Source of the DNA: Calocera cornea HHB12733
Taxonomy: Eukaryota; Basidiomycota; Dacrymycetes; Dacrymycetales; Dacrymycetaceae
Direction of reading: 5' to 3'
Length of the DNA stretch: 64,000 nt
NCBI GenBank assembly: GCA_001632435.1
Contig: KV423942.1
Span: forward strand, 1 to 64,000
Shown here: piece by piece, positions 1-10,305 of the stretch
How positions within the stretch are numbered: position 1 is the stretch's first letter
How the letters are laid out: every line of letters begins with the position of its first letter
Notes under the pieces: generated by a model
Seen by the model: the letters and a program-made list of their open reading frames with translations, nothing else
Told to the model about the DNA's origin: nothing
Databases searched by the model: none
Made by a program: the position numbers and the translations under genes

Positions 1-99
1 TTCAGTAGTTCTCCAGTTGATGTACCGGTAACATTCCGGTGGATGTTTCCAAAAGACCTAGAATATACCTGTATTGCAAACGTATAGCGCCAGAGCGGC

Positions 100-650
100 T
101 ATTGACCACTTTCATTGCAAGCAGTCGAGTGGCGGCCGGACCCTATCTGCCTCGATGAGGAACCAACCACTTGCTTTGCAAGTCGTCAGGGGCAGTGCTC
201 CAAGGAGAAGGGATCACTTGGGCCAGGAAGTGTTCTATGACCTAGAATGCGGGGGGCAACCACTTGCAGTGAAAGTGATCGGATGGCGGTGCCAGTCCGC
301 CGATCCCCCCTACGAACCACTTTCAGTGCAAGTGGTCAAGTGGCGCCCCGGCCCTATATGCCTCGATGAGGAGCCGACCACTTGCAGAGCAAGTGTTCAG
401 GGGCAGTGCTTCAAGGAGAAGGGACCACTTGGGCCAGGAAGTGTTCTATGACCTAGAATGCGGGGGGCAACCACTTGCAGTGAAAGTGGTCGAATCATGG
501 TGCCAATCCGCTGATCCCCCCTACGAACCACTTTCAGTGCAAGTGGTCAAGTGGCGGCGCGGCCCTATCTGCCTCGATGACCAACCACTCACTTGCTTTG
601 CAAGTGGTCAGGGGCAGTGCTTCAAGGAGAAGGGACCTATTGAGAAGCTT
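100..650. repeat. Tandem repeat, period about 211 bases, with palindromic cores
   Basis: The block GGCAGTGCTYCAAGGAGAAG recurs near 191, 403 and 614. The block starting GGCCAGGAAGTGTTCTATGA recurs near 221 and 432. The period is therefore about 211 bases over nearly three copies. Each unit also contains short imperfect inverted repeats of the form ACCACTT(N5-6)AAAGTGGT and its opposite-strand version. The third copy breaks off at about 650. The repeat may continue left of the window. I see no protein-coding gene in it. Confidence 0.75.
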
Positions 651-1220
651 TTGGTAGGCCTCACTATTGTCAGCCATGTCCTAGTAATGTCAAGCTTCTC
701 AAAGCTGTTTAGGTCCGATTTCCGATTGCGTCTTGCCCAAGAACACTACCTGTTAGTGGCTCTAGTGCAGCAATGCAGCTTGAGAAGGTGGCTGTCCGGC
801 TGCCTTTGCCCCATGTTTTGTGGTCAATCTGTTGTTGCATTGTCCTGGAGCGAAGTAGAAGCTGAGGATGTTGTGATTTCCCATCATTAGTTTCACACAC
901 TTGGACTTCCATTTCAGGGGCCCCCAAGGGACTGTTGTGGCGCATGGGAACCGCATCTGGCAAGAATTGCAGAGGTCCATAATAGCTGCACACTGAGTAG
1001 ACACAAATGTACTCTGAGTAGACGTAAATGTACTAAACTCATGATTTTGTAGTAGCACTAATCTAAAAGCACTGCGGAACTAGCGCATTTAGAATCCGGG
1101 GCTTCTGCACAGCCTTGGGTAGAGAGTATGTTGATCAGGGTCGACCGCCCACCACAGCAGTTCTGCCTCCTACGTCGTCCACCTTCTTTCTGTCCGAGGA
1201 CTCAAAGGTACCACAGCTCT
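651..1220. other. Intergenic, no gene recognised
   Basis: Unique sequence between the 211-base repeat and the first gene. Short open frames on both strands have no recognisable motif. It presumably includes the upstream region of the DUF6532 gene that starts at 1221, but I could not pick out a convincing TATA box. Confidence 0.5.
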
Positions 1221-3942
1221 ATGGAGGACAGTGATGAGGTAAGTAGCGGCTATATTGCCATATGCAAGGCACAATACTGACGCACTGCAAGGCAAGCAGC
1301 ACACAACGGCTTAGACGATCGAGGCGGCTACAAGGTACATTCTGCCTTCATAGTGGAGACACAACCTGCTTCACTGCAATTTGCAGTAGGAAACCCATGC
1401 TCTCCGGTGCGGGAGGCGTCCAATGGTTCAAGCGGAGGGAGGCAAAGGCGTGCAGTGGCATCCGTCGTTCAGCCAGGTGGAGTACGGAAGACAGGACCTC
1501 AGAAGGCGGGTCGCACAGAGGCGGTGTGTCCCTTCACATTCATTCTTGTGCGAGTAATCTGATCATCTCTAGCCCATGAAACATTATGACCTTCGCATGC
1601 TGAACCAGAAAGGGCGGACGGGTAGACAGAAAAGTGAGCTATGATGACAACTATGGCAACAGGATTAACCCTATTGACGAGATCAAACCGGAACCCCCAA
1701 AGAGAAGGCCCCGGCAGCTGCACCGAAGACACGGAGGCCGCAAACAAGGGCTCCATCACGCGTTGTACAACACGGCGGTGACACGAAAGCTACAAAGAAG
1801 GCTGCACAGATACAGTCCGACTATGAAGAGGATTACGAAGAAGATGAATCTGCAGACAGTCGGATAGAAGACGAATTTCAGGGGGAAGACGAGTATGAGA
1901 CCCATGCTGGAAAAGGGGGTGGAGGCAAGCACTATGAGATAGAAGGAACAGAGACCGATGCTGGGGTAGAAGATATTGGTAAGCCGAGTTTACCAACCAT
2001 TCCCTACTGCGCCTTATGTATCGCTTCATAGACGAACCACCAACAAACGTGCGTACGGATATTGTCAAGAACAACGCCCATGTCAGAGCTGTCTCGCTTG
2101 TCGGTACGGAAGCTGATTGGGTGGCTCAGCCCCGGTACGGCAAAGACGCGAAGGTCTCTCAAAAGTCGGCAGGGACAAGTCAAACCAAGCTGCAACAAAG
2201 CTTCGCTGCCGTCAGTACCCCTTATACTGCATGGCTCTGTTTGTCTTCACATTGACTGGTCATTGTGCTCCGCTACAGCGAGACGGGTCAAGTACATGTT
2301 CTGGTGCACAACAGTCTAAGAATGTCAGTCTCACTGGTGAATTAGGTCGTCCTGTTCTGGAACCCTCAGAGGACGGAGACAACACAAGTGAGGAGGCGGA
2401 TCTGCAGAGAGACAAAGATGGAGAAGAGGAGGCCACTGATGCAGTGGATGATGGAGACGAGTCGGATGGGTTTGGCCAGGTGCGCACCGCTGCGCTGTAT
2501 GCCAAACGTTGTGAGCTAATCATGGCATAGCTGACTGCGATGTTACAAGAGATGAGCCAAGAAGTTCATTCTAAAACTGCAGGAAAGGTGCGCCTGATCA
2601 TCCTACTTTGGTTGTCACATATCTGATGGCGCTGGGAGGGAAAGGAACGCGCAGTACGCCCATTGGCAAGGCATAGGCACCAGAGCTTGGCCATCATCCA
2701 GACTGAGGATGAAAGCGGGCACAGCAGTGAGGATATGCCGGCAGTTGTACGCCCAGGCAAACAGAAGGGGTCCTCAGCAGGGCAGCACAGCGGGAAGGTA
2801 GGAATACCATGTCTTATTGGATCCACACATCACTCAAGTCGTTTCCGGCTGGCGCAGATGTATGAAAGACCCAAGAAGAGGGTGAAACTGGATGGTGCGA
2901 ATACAGCCCAGAGTGCAGATCCCCACATGGTCCCGGGGAAGAGAGAAAATCTCCTCGGGGCATATACGAGCACTATGAAGTTGACAATCATGACCGCCAG
3001 CCGGATGTACCGTGTATTGCACGTTGTGCCCTCTGGAGGTTTTTGGCCAGACAGAGTGAAGCGGGAACAGAACATGGAGACTGCTGTGGCATATGCTAAC
3101 CGATGGGCAAAGCAGAACGGCAAGCCTCTAATTGAAGGACAAAGGACCAAGGGCATTCAGAAAGTGGTATGGTTCCATCCTGCTAAGCTGGAGGAAGCAT
3201 ACATGACCTTCGTCTAGATTCACCAAAGCCTCCTGTCGGCCCGCAGCCGCTTGAAAATGAAAGCAGAAGAAGCCGTTCACGCCTACTTCATCATACCCCA
3301 CGGTACCCACAAGAAGGGCATTGCCGAGGCCATACAGTGGCTGATAGGGACAGAGGAGCGTCCCAATTACCGGTTCATCTATGCAAATGTTGAGGTGTTG
3401 AACGAGGAGGTCGAGCTGGATGGTATGTTCCTCCATGAGGCAATCAGCTATGTTGCAGGCCACTGCTTTTACAACAAACCCCGAGCTACCGGAGATGCGG
3501 TGGCTCTTCCCAATTTCTTCACACCCTTTCCATCGGAAGGTATCATGGCTATCTGTACAGCGGTAGGCCATCATTCCTGTTCAGTGTTCTTTATTGATGT
3601 GAAGCAGCTCTTCCACGCCTTATCAGAGTGGCAATCCGGTCAGAAAGAACCTATACAGTTTCAAGCCAGCAGGAAGAACAAGCTGGCGAAGCGCATTCTT
3701 CGCAAGAACTTCCGTATGTTCCGCAAAGATGATCCAGAGACGTGCAAGACAAGCCAGACGACAGTAGCCACAAAGGCCCGGTGAGTGGTTCCAGACATTT
3801 TTGGTACAGGGCTGACATAAACATCAGGGCGCTAATGGACAAGTCTAATGCTGGGCATGCGGTTGAGGAGGATCCTGATGAGGAGGGAAGTATTGCAGAT
3901 GATGACCCCGAAGTTTTCTATCGGTCCAAAAGGAAACATTAG
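1221..3942 (+). CDS. DUF6532 domain protein (first copy)
   Basis: Model: join(1221..1238, 1292..1334, 1387..1523, 1573..1621, 1682..1978, 2032..2210, 2279..2479, 2531..2587, 2639..2797, 2858..3166, 3218..3562, 3608..3780, 3828..3942), 693 residues. The first 400 or so residues are polar and low-complexity, with acidic stretches. The C-terminal third (about 440-650) resembles DUF6532 of basidiomycetes: an Arg/Lys-rich helix, then FLHEAISYVAGHCFYNK, then ALSEWQSGQK, the place where the family usually has a DEW-TG-like motif. An acidic tail ends in a basic KRKH. Function is unknown. Twelve short introns all keep phase; the one at 3563-3607 is 45 bases, a multiple of three, with no stop. The N-terminal exons are less sure than the domain. 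A second member lies at 10306-14163 on the other strand. Confidence 0.7.
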
Positions 3943-5167
3943 TCAATCTAGCCTATCCTACCAATGCAATCATATAGTGTGGCTTGTCATTGCCTCATTC
4001 CATTGCCCAGCTGAGCACATGGATTAGATAAGCCTTTTCTGCCAGCAACACCAACTAGGTCCTGAAGATCCCATGTGGTCAGGAAAATATACCACCCAAG
4101 TCCTAACCAGCAATAACAGCATCTGCCAGTTTACAGTGCCCTCACATGGATTACATAAGCATAGATGGTGCTTGATTACCTTATACTTCGAAGATCCTAG
4201 TGAAGATTATTTAGCATTACTGCATAATACAATGGCATAACTCTGCTAAATTAGAGGCTATTTTACTTGTTACAAATAGTCAAGAATTATAAAACAGTTT
4301 ATAAAAAAGTCAATTTATAGTGTTCCAAAACAGTTGCATACATTGCTAAAATATAACCCCCAGGTTCAATACAGAGTATGTGAAACTTGTATTCGAAATA
4401 GCATAACTCTACCTAGATAGATCCTTGTACATTTCCTGATGTAGATGCACTTACTTAAGATAGTAAGATATACCAGTAGATGGTGATCTTGCGACTGCCG
4501 AAGAAGGAAATTGACGGTGGACCACTGATCGTCCGAACAGATCGTCGTCGTCGCATGCTAGGGTCGTGCCTCGCGTGCTGCGTTCTTACTTGTGCTTCGC
4601 ATGGGGAACTCGGCAGAAGTTACACTGCCACTAGTACTGTGCTTCCAGGCACCGCTGGTAGTCCCCTTCAGCTCCGTCTCGTTGCCGAATGGAACTACCT
4701 ACCCTGACGCAGCAGGTGTTTGGGACAAGTGAGGGAGCGAATCCTGCTGTGACCGTCATCATCAAGGGTGTACTACGCCCCTTTGACAAGCGCGACCCCT
4801 TCGTCCCTTCTTATCGATGGCATCAGTTTTTTTACGACTGTATCGCGGCATATGGGCAAACTGAGGACTTAGAGGTCTGTAAGACCACTCATCGCGCAAT
4901 CAGCTGGCTGAAGAGCCTAAAGTATTTGATTGGCGCAGCATCCTACGTGGAGCTAGTGGGTACCGAAGCGCAAATCTTGTGAATGGGCGGCCTGATCTCC
5001 CGATAATAATTTGTCACTCTAGGGTTTGCTTTGATCTGCGAGCACAATCAGCGAGCATACAGAACATGGTTACAAAGACGCACTATGGACGGACGGAAGT
5101 TGACAATTTGAGCATCCTCCCACCTACGTAGACGCGCCATCGCAGAATAGAAATGCGCTAGAGGACA
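3943..5167. other. AT-rich intergenic stretch; one small open frame of unknown status
   Basis: The part from about 4180 to 4470 is clearly richer in A and T than the rest of the window and has runs such as TTTATAAAAAAGTC. From 4689 to 4982 there is an intronless frame of 97 codons on the plus strand (starts MELPTLTQQVFG) without a recognised motif. A second frame overlaps it from 4480. I do not call either a gene. The right part is the 3' flank of the minus-strand helicase. Confidence 0.45.
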
Positions 5168-7156
5168 TCAGTCTTCGTTCGATACACGCGAAATAATCAT
5201 ACAGTCGTCCCACATATCCTTGCAATCAATAATTGCCCCATCGAGTGTCTGCCCAACGCACTTGTGAACTGATCTTGCCCATGATAGGTCGAGAGGAACC
5301 TGTGAGCAATAATAAATGAGCCCAGGTTGTCGAAAGAGAAAAGGAAACACGGCACCTGTTCACGTCTCGCGATGAGCTCGCCCTGAGTCGCCAGAGACCA
5401 GAACTGCGGCTCGACAAGCATCTGCCTAGCGCCGCGTTGTCTAGTCTCGTCGAATTCAACGACTGGATAGCGACGAGGTCCATTGTGGTTCTTTTCTTGA
5501 GCAGAGTCAAGCTGCTGTCCTCTACGTAACCACTCAGACCTTGTCATAAACCCCACAACGCGTCCAAGGCTGCCATTGACAAGGGTAGGGTCATGAAGCT
5601 GATTCTTCAAAAGCATGACACGCGCTCCTGCTCGCAGTTCTAGATTGATGGGTATAGTAAGCTCGGTCAGGGCGGCACGGCCCTCCAATTCACTGCCGGG
5701 TGACACGTAGTCGACCGCTGCATACACGAAGCTAGGCAGCGGGAGTTGTCGAACATGCTCGGAGTTCGATGCATTCACGTATTCTCGGCGAGAATATCTG
5801 TCGCACGGGATAAGCAACGTTGCTGTGTCCAGGAAAGAAGTTACGGCTCACAAACGCGTTGGCTCAATGCAGGCAGGGCCATCCAGAGCTCGTGCTAGTC
5901 TTAGTATCCGCCGATGGACCCAATCGGATAGATGCCCCATTCGGATCTCTTCGAGCGCATGGACAAGGTCTGATGGTTGAATCAGCTGAGACCCTTCAAA
6001 TAATACCAGAATGTGTACCACCGTCGCGTTGACGATGGACTGTGGTGAAGCAGCAAACATATTCTATGCAAGACCATGCGGACGCCTCGAATGCCAGCTG
6101 TATCGGCTCTTTACGTTTATGCACCGGCGGAAGTTGATGAAAATCGCCACACGCGACTATCTGCTTGCACTATCAGTGATGCTCCGCAGTATGATGATGA
6201 GGTCTACTTGAACCCCGCCCCAAGGCCTTGAATCCTTTCGTAGTATGCTGAAGGCACTCGATATGTTATCAAACAGTTCCCCGGATATCTGGGAAACTGA
6301 GACTCCGTTAGACCTTATTGGGATGAGTTCAGCACGACTGCACGCACTTTCATCTATGATGAGAACCCGTAACGCCAGCACCCTTGTCAGGGCGAACTGT
6401 CGCTGCCTGATCAGCCCTGCCAAAGCCTCCGCGCTGCCTTGACCAAGACCGATCCCCACGAACGAGTGCAGTGTCGTTCCGTCGATGTTACACGCTGCCA
6501 TTCCGGTGGACGCAGTGACACCGATTGCCTGAGAAGGATACTGAAGCCCTAGTTGACGTACTATCTCTAACAACGTCGTGCTCTTGCCGGTTCCTACCGC
6601 CTTTCAGCCAATGGAACGGAGAAGGATGCGGGGACAGAAGAGGCGCACCAGCCGAACCCGTCAGAAAGACACTGCATCCCTCCAGGACGAGATGAACCGC
6701 TTGCCGCTGATCATCGCCCAATTTGGATGGCATGCTTCGCTCTTCTTGTGATATTCGAGTCTCGATATCACCGGGCGATGGAGGTGTCGAATGTGCTGGC
6801 AGCGGCAAGAGCGTCGAGGTCGATCTACTGACACTCGGCGTGTCTTCAAGCGGGAAGCTCATAGAGCTCGTTGCCAAGTCCATCATTCGGTGCATGAGAC
6901 TTCTGCGCTGCGCCTCCAGGGATGTTGGCTTGTTCGGGCGCGTATACATGCGATACAATACTTGCAGGGTATGTTGAGGATAACAATCAGAATGGTGGAT
7001 CGGAGTTGACGCGTTCGCGCGAGTAGGGTGTGTGCTGTAGCGGCCGTGTGGGTGCCACGTGGGACCGTCCGCATCTTGACCAAGCGCTGACATTGAAGTT
7101 CTAGCAGGCTGGCCCCTCGCCACCCGACCTGAACCTGTACCACCATTATCAACCAT
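5168..7156 (-). CDS. PIF1-family ATP-dependent DNA helicase
   Basis: Model: complement(join(5168..5299, 5356..5797, 5852..5969, 6019..6160, 6208..6296, 6348..6593, 6649..7156)), 558 residues. Unspliced, the gene looks like broken fragments; six introns of 47-56 bases restore every helicase motif. Visible are Walker A GSAGTGKS (about 167-174), Walker B LIIDEIS (about 248), motif III GDFHQLPPV (about 286), HRQRD, an EPTRL...SRREYVNASN block, the RVMLLKN/NGSLG region, SVHKCVGQTLD (motif V) and a MIISRVS ending that resembles motif VI. Pif1 enzymes are 5'-3' helicases that act at telomeres, replication forks, G-quadruplexes or in mitochondria. Odd points: motif V has HKCVGQ where the family has HKSQGQ, and the protein stops right after motif VI. 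The N-terminal 140 residues are poorly conserved, so the start is uncertain. There is no Helitron Rep domain, so a cellular gene is favoured. Confidence 0.85.
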
Positions 7157-7243
7157 ACCCCTTTCTCATAAACATCACCTTCACACTCTACACATTCACC
7201 CCATCTCCAGTGGAACCGGATCCCGAGGAACGACTGCTTCGCT
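7157..7243. promoter_or_regulatory. Shared 87-base divergent promoter region of the helicase and rad9
   Basis: Only 87 bases separate the proposed helicase start codon (7156, minus) from the first possible rad9 start (7244, plus), so transcription signals of both must lie here or within the first exons. No TATA box is evident. The CACGTG-like sequence near 7054 lies inside the helicase frame. Confidence 0.55.
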
Positions 7244-9242
7244 ATGGTGCTTTTCAAAGCATTCATGACCGTACAATCGGCCAAAGGTGCGCTGATGCAC
7301 GCCGGCGAGGTCAATCCGCTATGACGCTGACTGTATGCGCAGTGCTTTGTGCAACGCTCAAATGTCTTTCGAGGTTTGATGAGGAGGTAGAGATTTTACC
7401 TGAACCCGACAAGGTACCGTGAGGTTCTTCATCGGCGAGCAGCTCAACTAAACCATTGAAACAGATCACCTTCGCTGCTCTGAACCGGTCGAACACGGCG
7501 TATGGTCGTGTTGTCTTCAACCGACGCTTTTTCGTTTCCTTTGATCTGCAAGAGACTATACCCGATGATGCGCCTGTCCTAATTCGATATCAAGAGAATG
7601 GCCGATGGACGGGCCGTCTCCAAGTGAAGGTTCTGTTCGACCGATTGAAGCGTCTGACATTCACCGGGAACGTCAAGACCATCTCTCTCACTATTGAAGA
7701 CGAACCGGGTCGGGAAGGCATACCGGGCGATGTGCAGTTTACAAGCATGTTACGAGTAAACTTTGAGTGTCCATATCGTAAGCGCCGCCTCGTACCATAT
7801 AGCGGGACGAGCGACTGATGCATATATGCGCCGCCAGAGGTCACAGTAGTTCATCACATGTCTGTTGCGGCAGGCGACGAGCAACCATTGGCACCGAGGA
7901 TGCTACAGGAACCCAGAACGACCATCGTCCTCAGCCCGATCGCCTGTGACTGCTTCGCCTCGGTGTTGCGCCGGACGGAGTGTCGACCAAAAGGGCTTGT
8001 CTTCTGCACCCTGGATCCCAGCACATTGTCGATCTTGGGCAAACCAGGTATGTAACAAACTCCATTGCCCTGTCGCCTGCTTACTTGAGCCTTGTGCTAG
8101 GAAAATCCATTCTCGAGGAAGAGGTCAAAGTGCATGGAGATGATCTTCCACGCTACGATGTGGGTGGTACCACAACAAAATTCAAGGCACATGCAAGGGA
8201 ATTCTCCGTAAGCCAGCTTCTTCTCAGTTGCTGAAAGACGGCTGACACCCACCTAGGCAGCTCTACTTCTATCACACGCTTTAAGGCAAGATCTCACGTG
8301 GCAGCTGGATGAAAGGTCGAGCCCTCTGCTCCTCAGCATTCGTGGTGATCGTTCGGCCACCGGCAGAAAGCAAGATTACCATGTCGATATGTTCATTACG
8401 ACCTCTCCCGACGAAGGGCTGCCTGCTCTCGGAAAAGCTGAACGCAGGGAACCTCTGCAACCTCAGATGGAAACTCGATGCCGCCAAGACAGCGATGGAG
8501 GGAGAGCGTCTCCTCCTAAGCGCCGCAGGCTTTCTAACAAGGAGAATGAAGGCACGAGTCTCCACTCATCGGCGCAAGGAGAAAACACAGGTGCCCGCGC
8601 GAGCATCATACCTTCAGCTCCTGCATCCAGTGTGGTTCCGCCAACCCCAGCGCCCAGTGCCACTCGCGCTGCGGCAAATGGGGAAGTGCTACAGGATATC
8701 AAACCACAGCTATCAACTCCCCTTCGCACGTCCCTCAGTGCCTTCTGGACGTCACCGGCTTTTCGCTTACCTTCTGCTCCGTCTATCAATGGCAACGCCC
8801 ACATACCACCCGCTACGAGATCAACTGTGCCCAAGAACATCGGATCCGTCACTCAGGCTCTCAACAACCCACTGCAAGCTACTGCTGAAACTGTATTCCT
8901 TGACGATGACATTGTACTCGATCGCTACATCCTCAATGACTCGCTATCTCCTAATGAACCCTCAGCACTCGACGCAAATTCTTCTTTCCCGTCCGCTTTT
9001 GGCTCGGCGCGTGAACCGTACGATGATGTGGTAAGTGTTCTTGAGCTCCATATCCTTGGGTACGAGGAACTCATGCTGTTCAGCCTCTCGAGCCAGTTTT
9101 CTCGCATACGGACAATGACGCCGCACTCAATATCGTTGACGAGGTTGATGATATCCTGAGCTATGATGAGCAATACTCTCCCTCTCAACGCATCGGCAGA
9201 AAAAAGGTTAGCAGCAGTGTCTGCGGGACTTTCAGACTCTGA
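7244..9242 (+). CDS. rad9: DNA damage checkpoint clamp subunit Rad9
   Basis: Model: join(7244..7286, 7343..7413, 7465..7777, 7838..8047, 8101..8207, 8257..9030, 9084..9242), 558 residues. Rad9 forms the 9-1-1 clamp with Rad1 and Hus1, is loaded at damaged DNA and activates ATR-type signalling. The N-terminal PCNA-like domain starts with KVLCATLKCLSRFDEEVEI and continues with LNRSNTAYGRVVF, the counterpart of the family's NSSRSAY block. The second clamp half carries LGKSILEEEVKVHGDDLP, with the Asp-Asp/Tyr pattern of Rad9. The clamp part ends near residue 310. It is followed by a disordered tail with a nuclear-localisation-like PPKRRRL (about 334) and acidic patches, as in other Rad9 proteins, where the tail is phosphorylated. 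The Met at 7265 is an alternative start. It diverges from the helicase gene. Confidence 0.85.
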
Positions 9243-9628
9243 CGACACAAATATATCAGTTTACGCCGCTCTTCGCAGATTGATCGCAATCCATTACTCA
9301 TATTGTTATGACACTGTATCCCACTGCACCACGCTGTAAAGTAACTCCACGACACTATATCCTAACTCCACCGGATTGTACGCTAGCTCAATGACAGTGT
9401 AACGCAACCGTACTGTATGCTCAGTCAGCAGTGTGTACTGTAATACTCCTAGGTCCTGAGTTCATGGAACCCCATTATGATAGGACTCCCTAATTGCAGT
9501 ATTTGCACATAGCATTCACCGAGCGCATCGCCATGGCACTCCATGCACCTATGCTCGTACATACTGTAGTAGTTGCCCAATGTTCCTCGCCCCTCTCACT
9601 GGGGTTCTTCCCGCCCCATCGCCGGCTT
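9243..9628. other. Intergenic, low-complexity ACTGTA/CTCCA-rich stretch
   Basis: Between 9300 and 9460 short words such as ACTGTA, ACTCCAC and ACGACACTAT recur irregularly. It looks like a degraded simple repeat. No gene is seen. Confidence 0.45.
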
Positions 9629-10020
9629 GCCCTCCCACTTTATCGCCTCCCACTTTGTTCGCGCCTAAACGGCCCATGCATGCCCTCCCACTTTTTCGCC
9701 TCCCACTTTGTTCGCGCCTAAACGGCCCATGCGCGCCCTCCCACTTTATCGCCTCCCACTTTGTTCGCGCCTAAACGGCCCATGCATGCCCTCCCACTTT
9801 TTCGCCTCCCACTTTGTTCGCGCCTAAACGGCCCATGCGCGCCCTCCCACTTTATCGCCTCCCACTTTGTTCGCGCCTAAACGGCCCATGCACGCCCTCC
9901 CACTTTATCGCCTCCCACTTTGTTCGCGCCCAGACGGCCCGGCCCATACATGCCCTCCCACTTTGTTACCTCCCACTTTCTTCGCGCCTACACAGTCCTT
10001 GCCCTCCCACTTTCTTCTCG
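9629..10020. repeat. 53-base minisatellite
   Basis: Units beginning GCCCTCCCACTTT start at 9629, 9682, 9735, 9788, 9841, 9894 and 9952, so the period is exactly 53 bases except for one unit enlarged by 5. Within each unit CTCCCACTTT occurs twice, followed by GTTCGCGCCTAAACGGCCCATGC. Alternate units differ by ATGCATGC/ATGCGCGC and TTTTTCG/TTTATCG, which suggests expansion of a two-unit block. The array decays after 9960. The open frames across it are a consequence of the repeat and not a gene. Confidence 0.9.
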
Positions 10021-10305
10021 CCGGCACGCGCGGACGTCCCTGCACCTCCCCTCTTGTGGACTGCCTGTTTTGCGCACTGCTCGAAAACTGGAAAAAGAAA
10101 ACTTGATTACATGTCACGCCCACGGCCGTCTTCATCCCTGCTGTGTACCGCAGCTGGGAAAGCAAATATTGATATATTAAAACTGATTACTAGCGAGGTA
10201 GTCTATGATGTAAATCTTCATGTGCAAACGGTATGAGTCAAGTGATCGGATACCGGAACGCGGTAACCTCCAAGATTATCGCAACGGGGCTTTGCCTTAC
10301 CGACT
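10021..10305. other. Intergenic 3' flank
   Basis: Short AT-richer spacer (around 10160-10220) between the minisatellite and the end of the minus-strand DUF6532 gene. No gene is seen; it probably holds that gene's 3' untranslated region. Confidence 0.4.

Noticed and set aside
5168..7156. Helitron transposon
   Set aside because: Helitrons also carry a PIF1-type helicase, but there is no Rep/RCR domain upstream; rad9 starts 87 bases away, and no Helitron ends are seen.
9494..10236. Repeat-encoded proteins with LPLYRLPLCSRLNGPC motifs
   Set aside because: All frames are open only because the 53-base unit lacks stops; the peptide repeats follow directly from the minisatellite.
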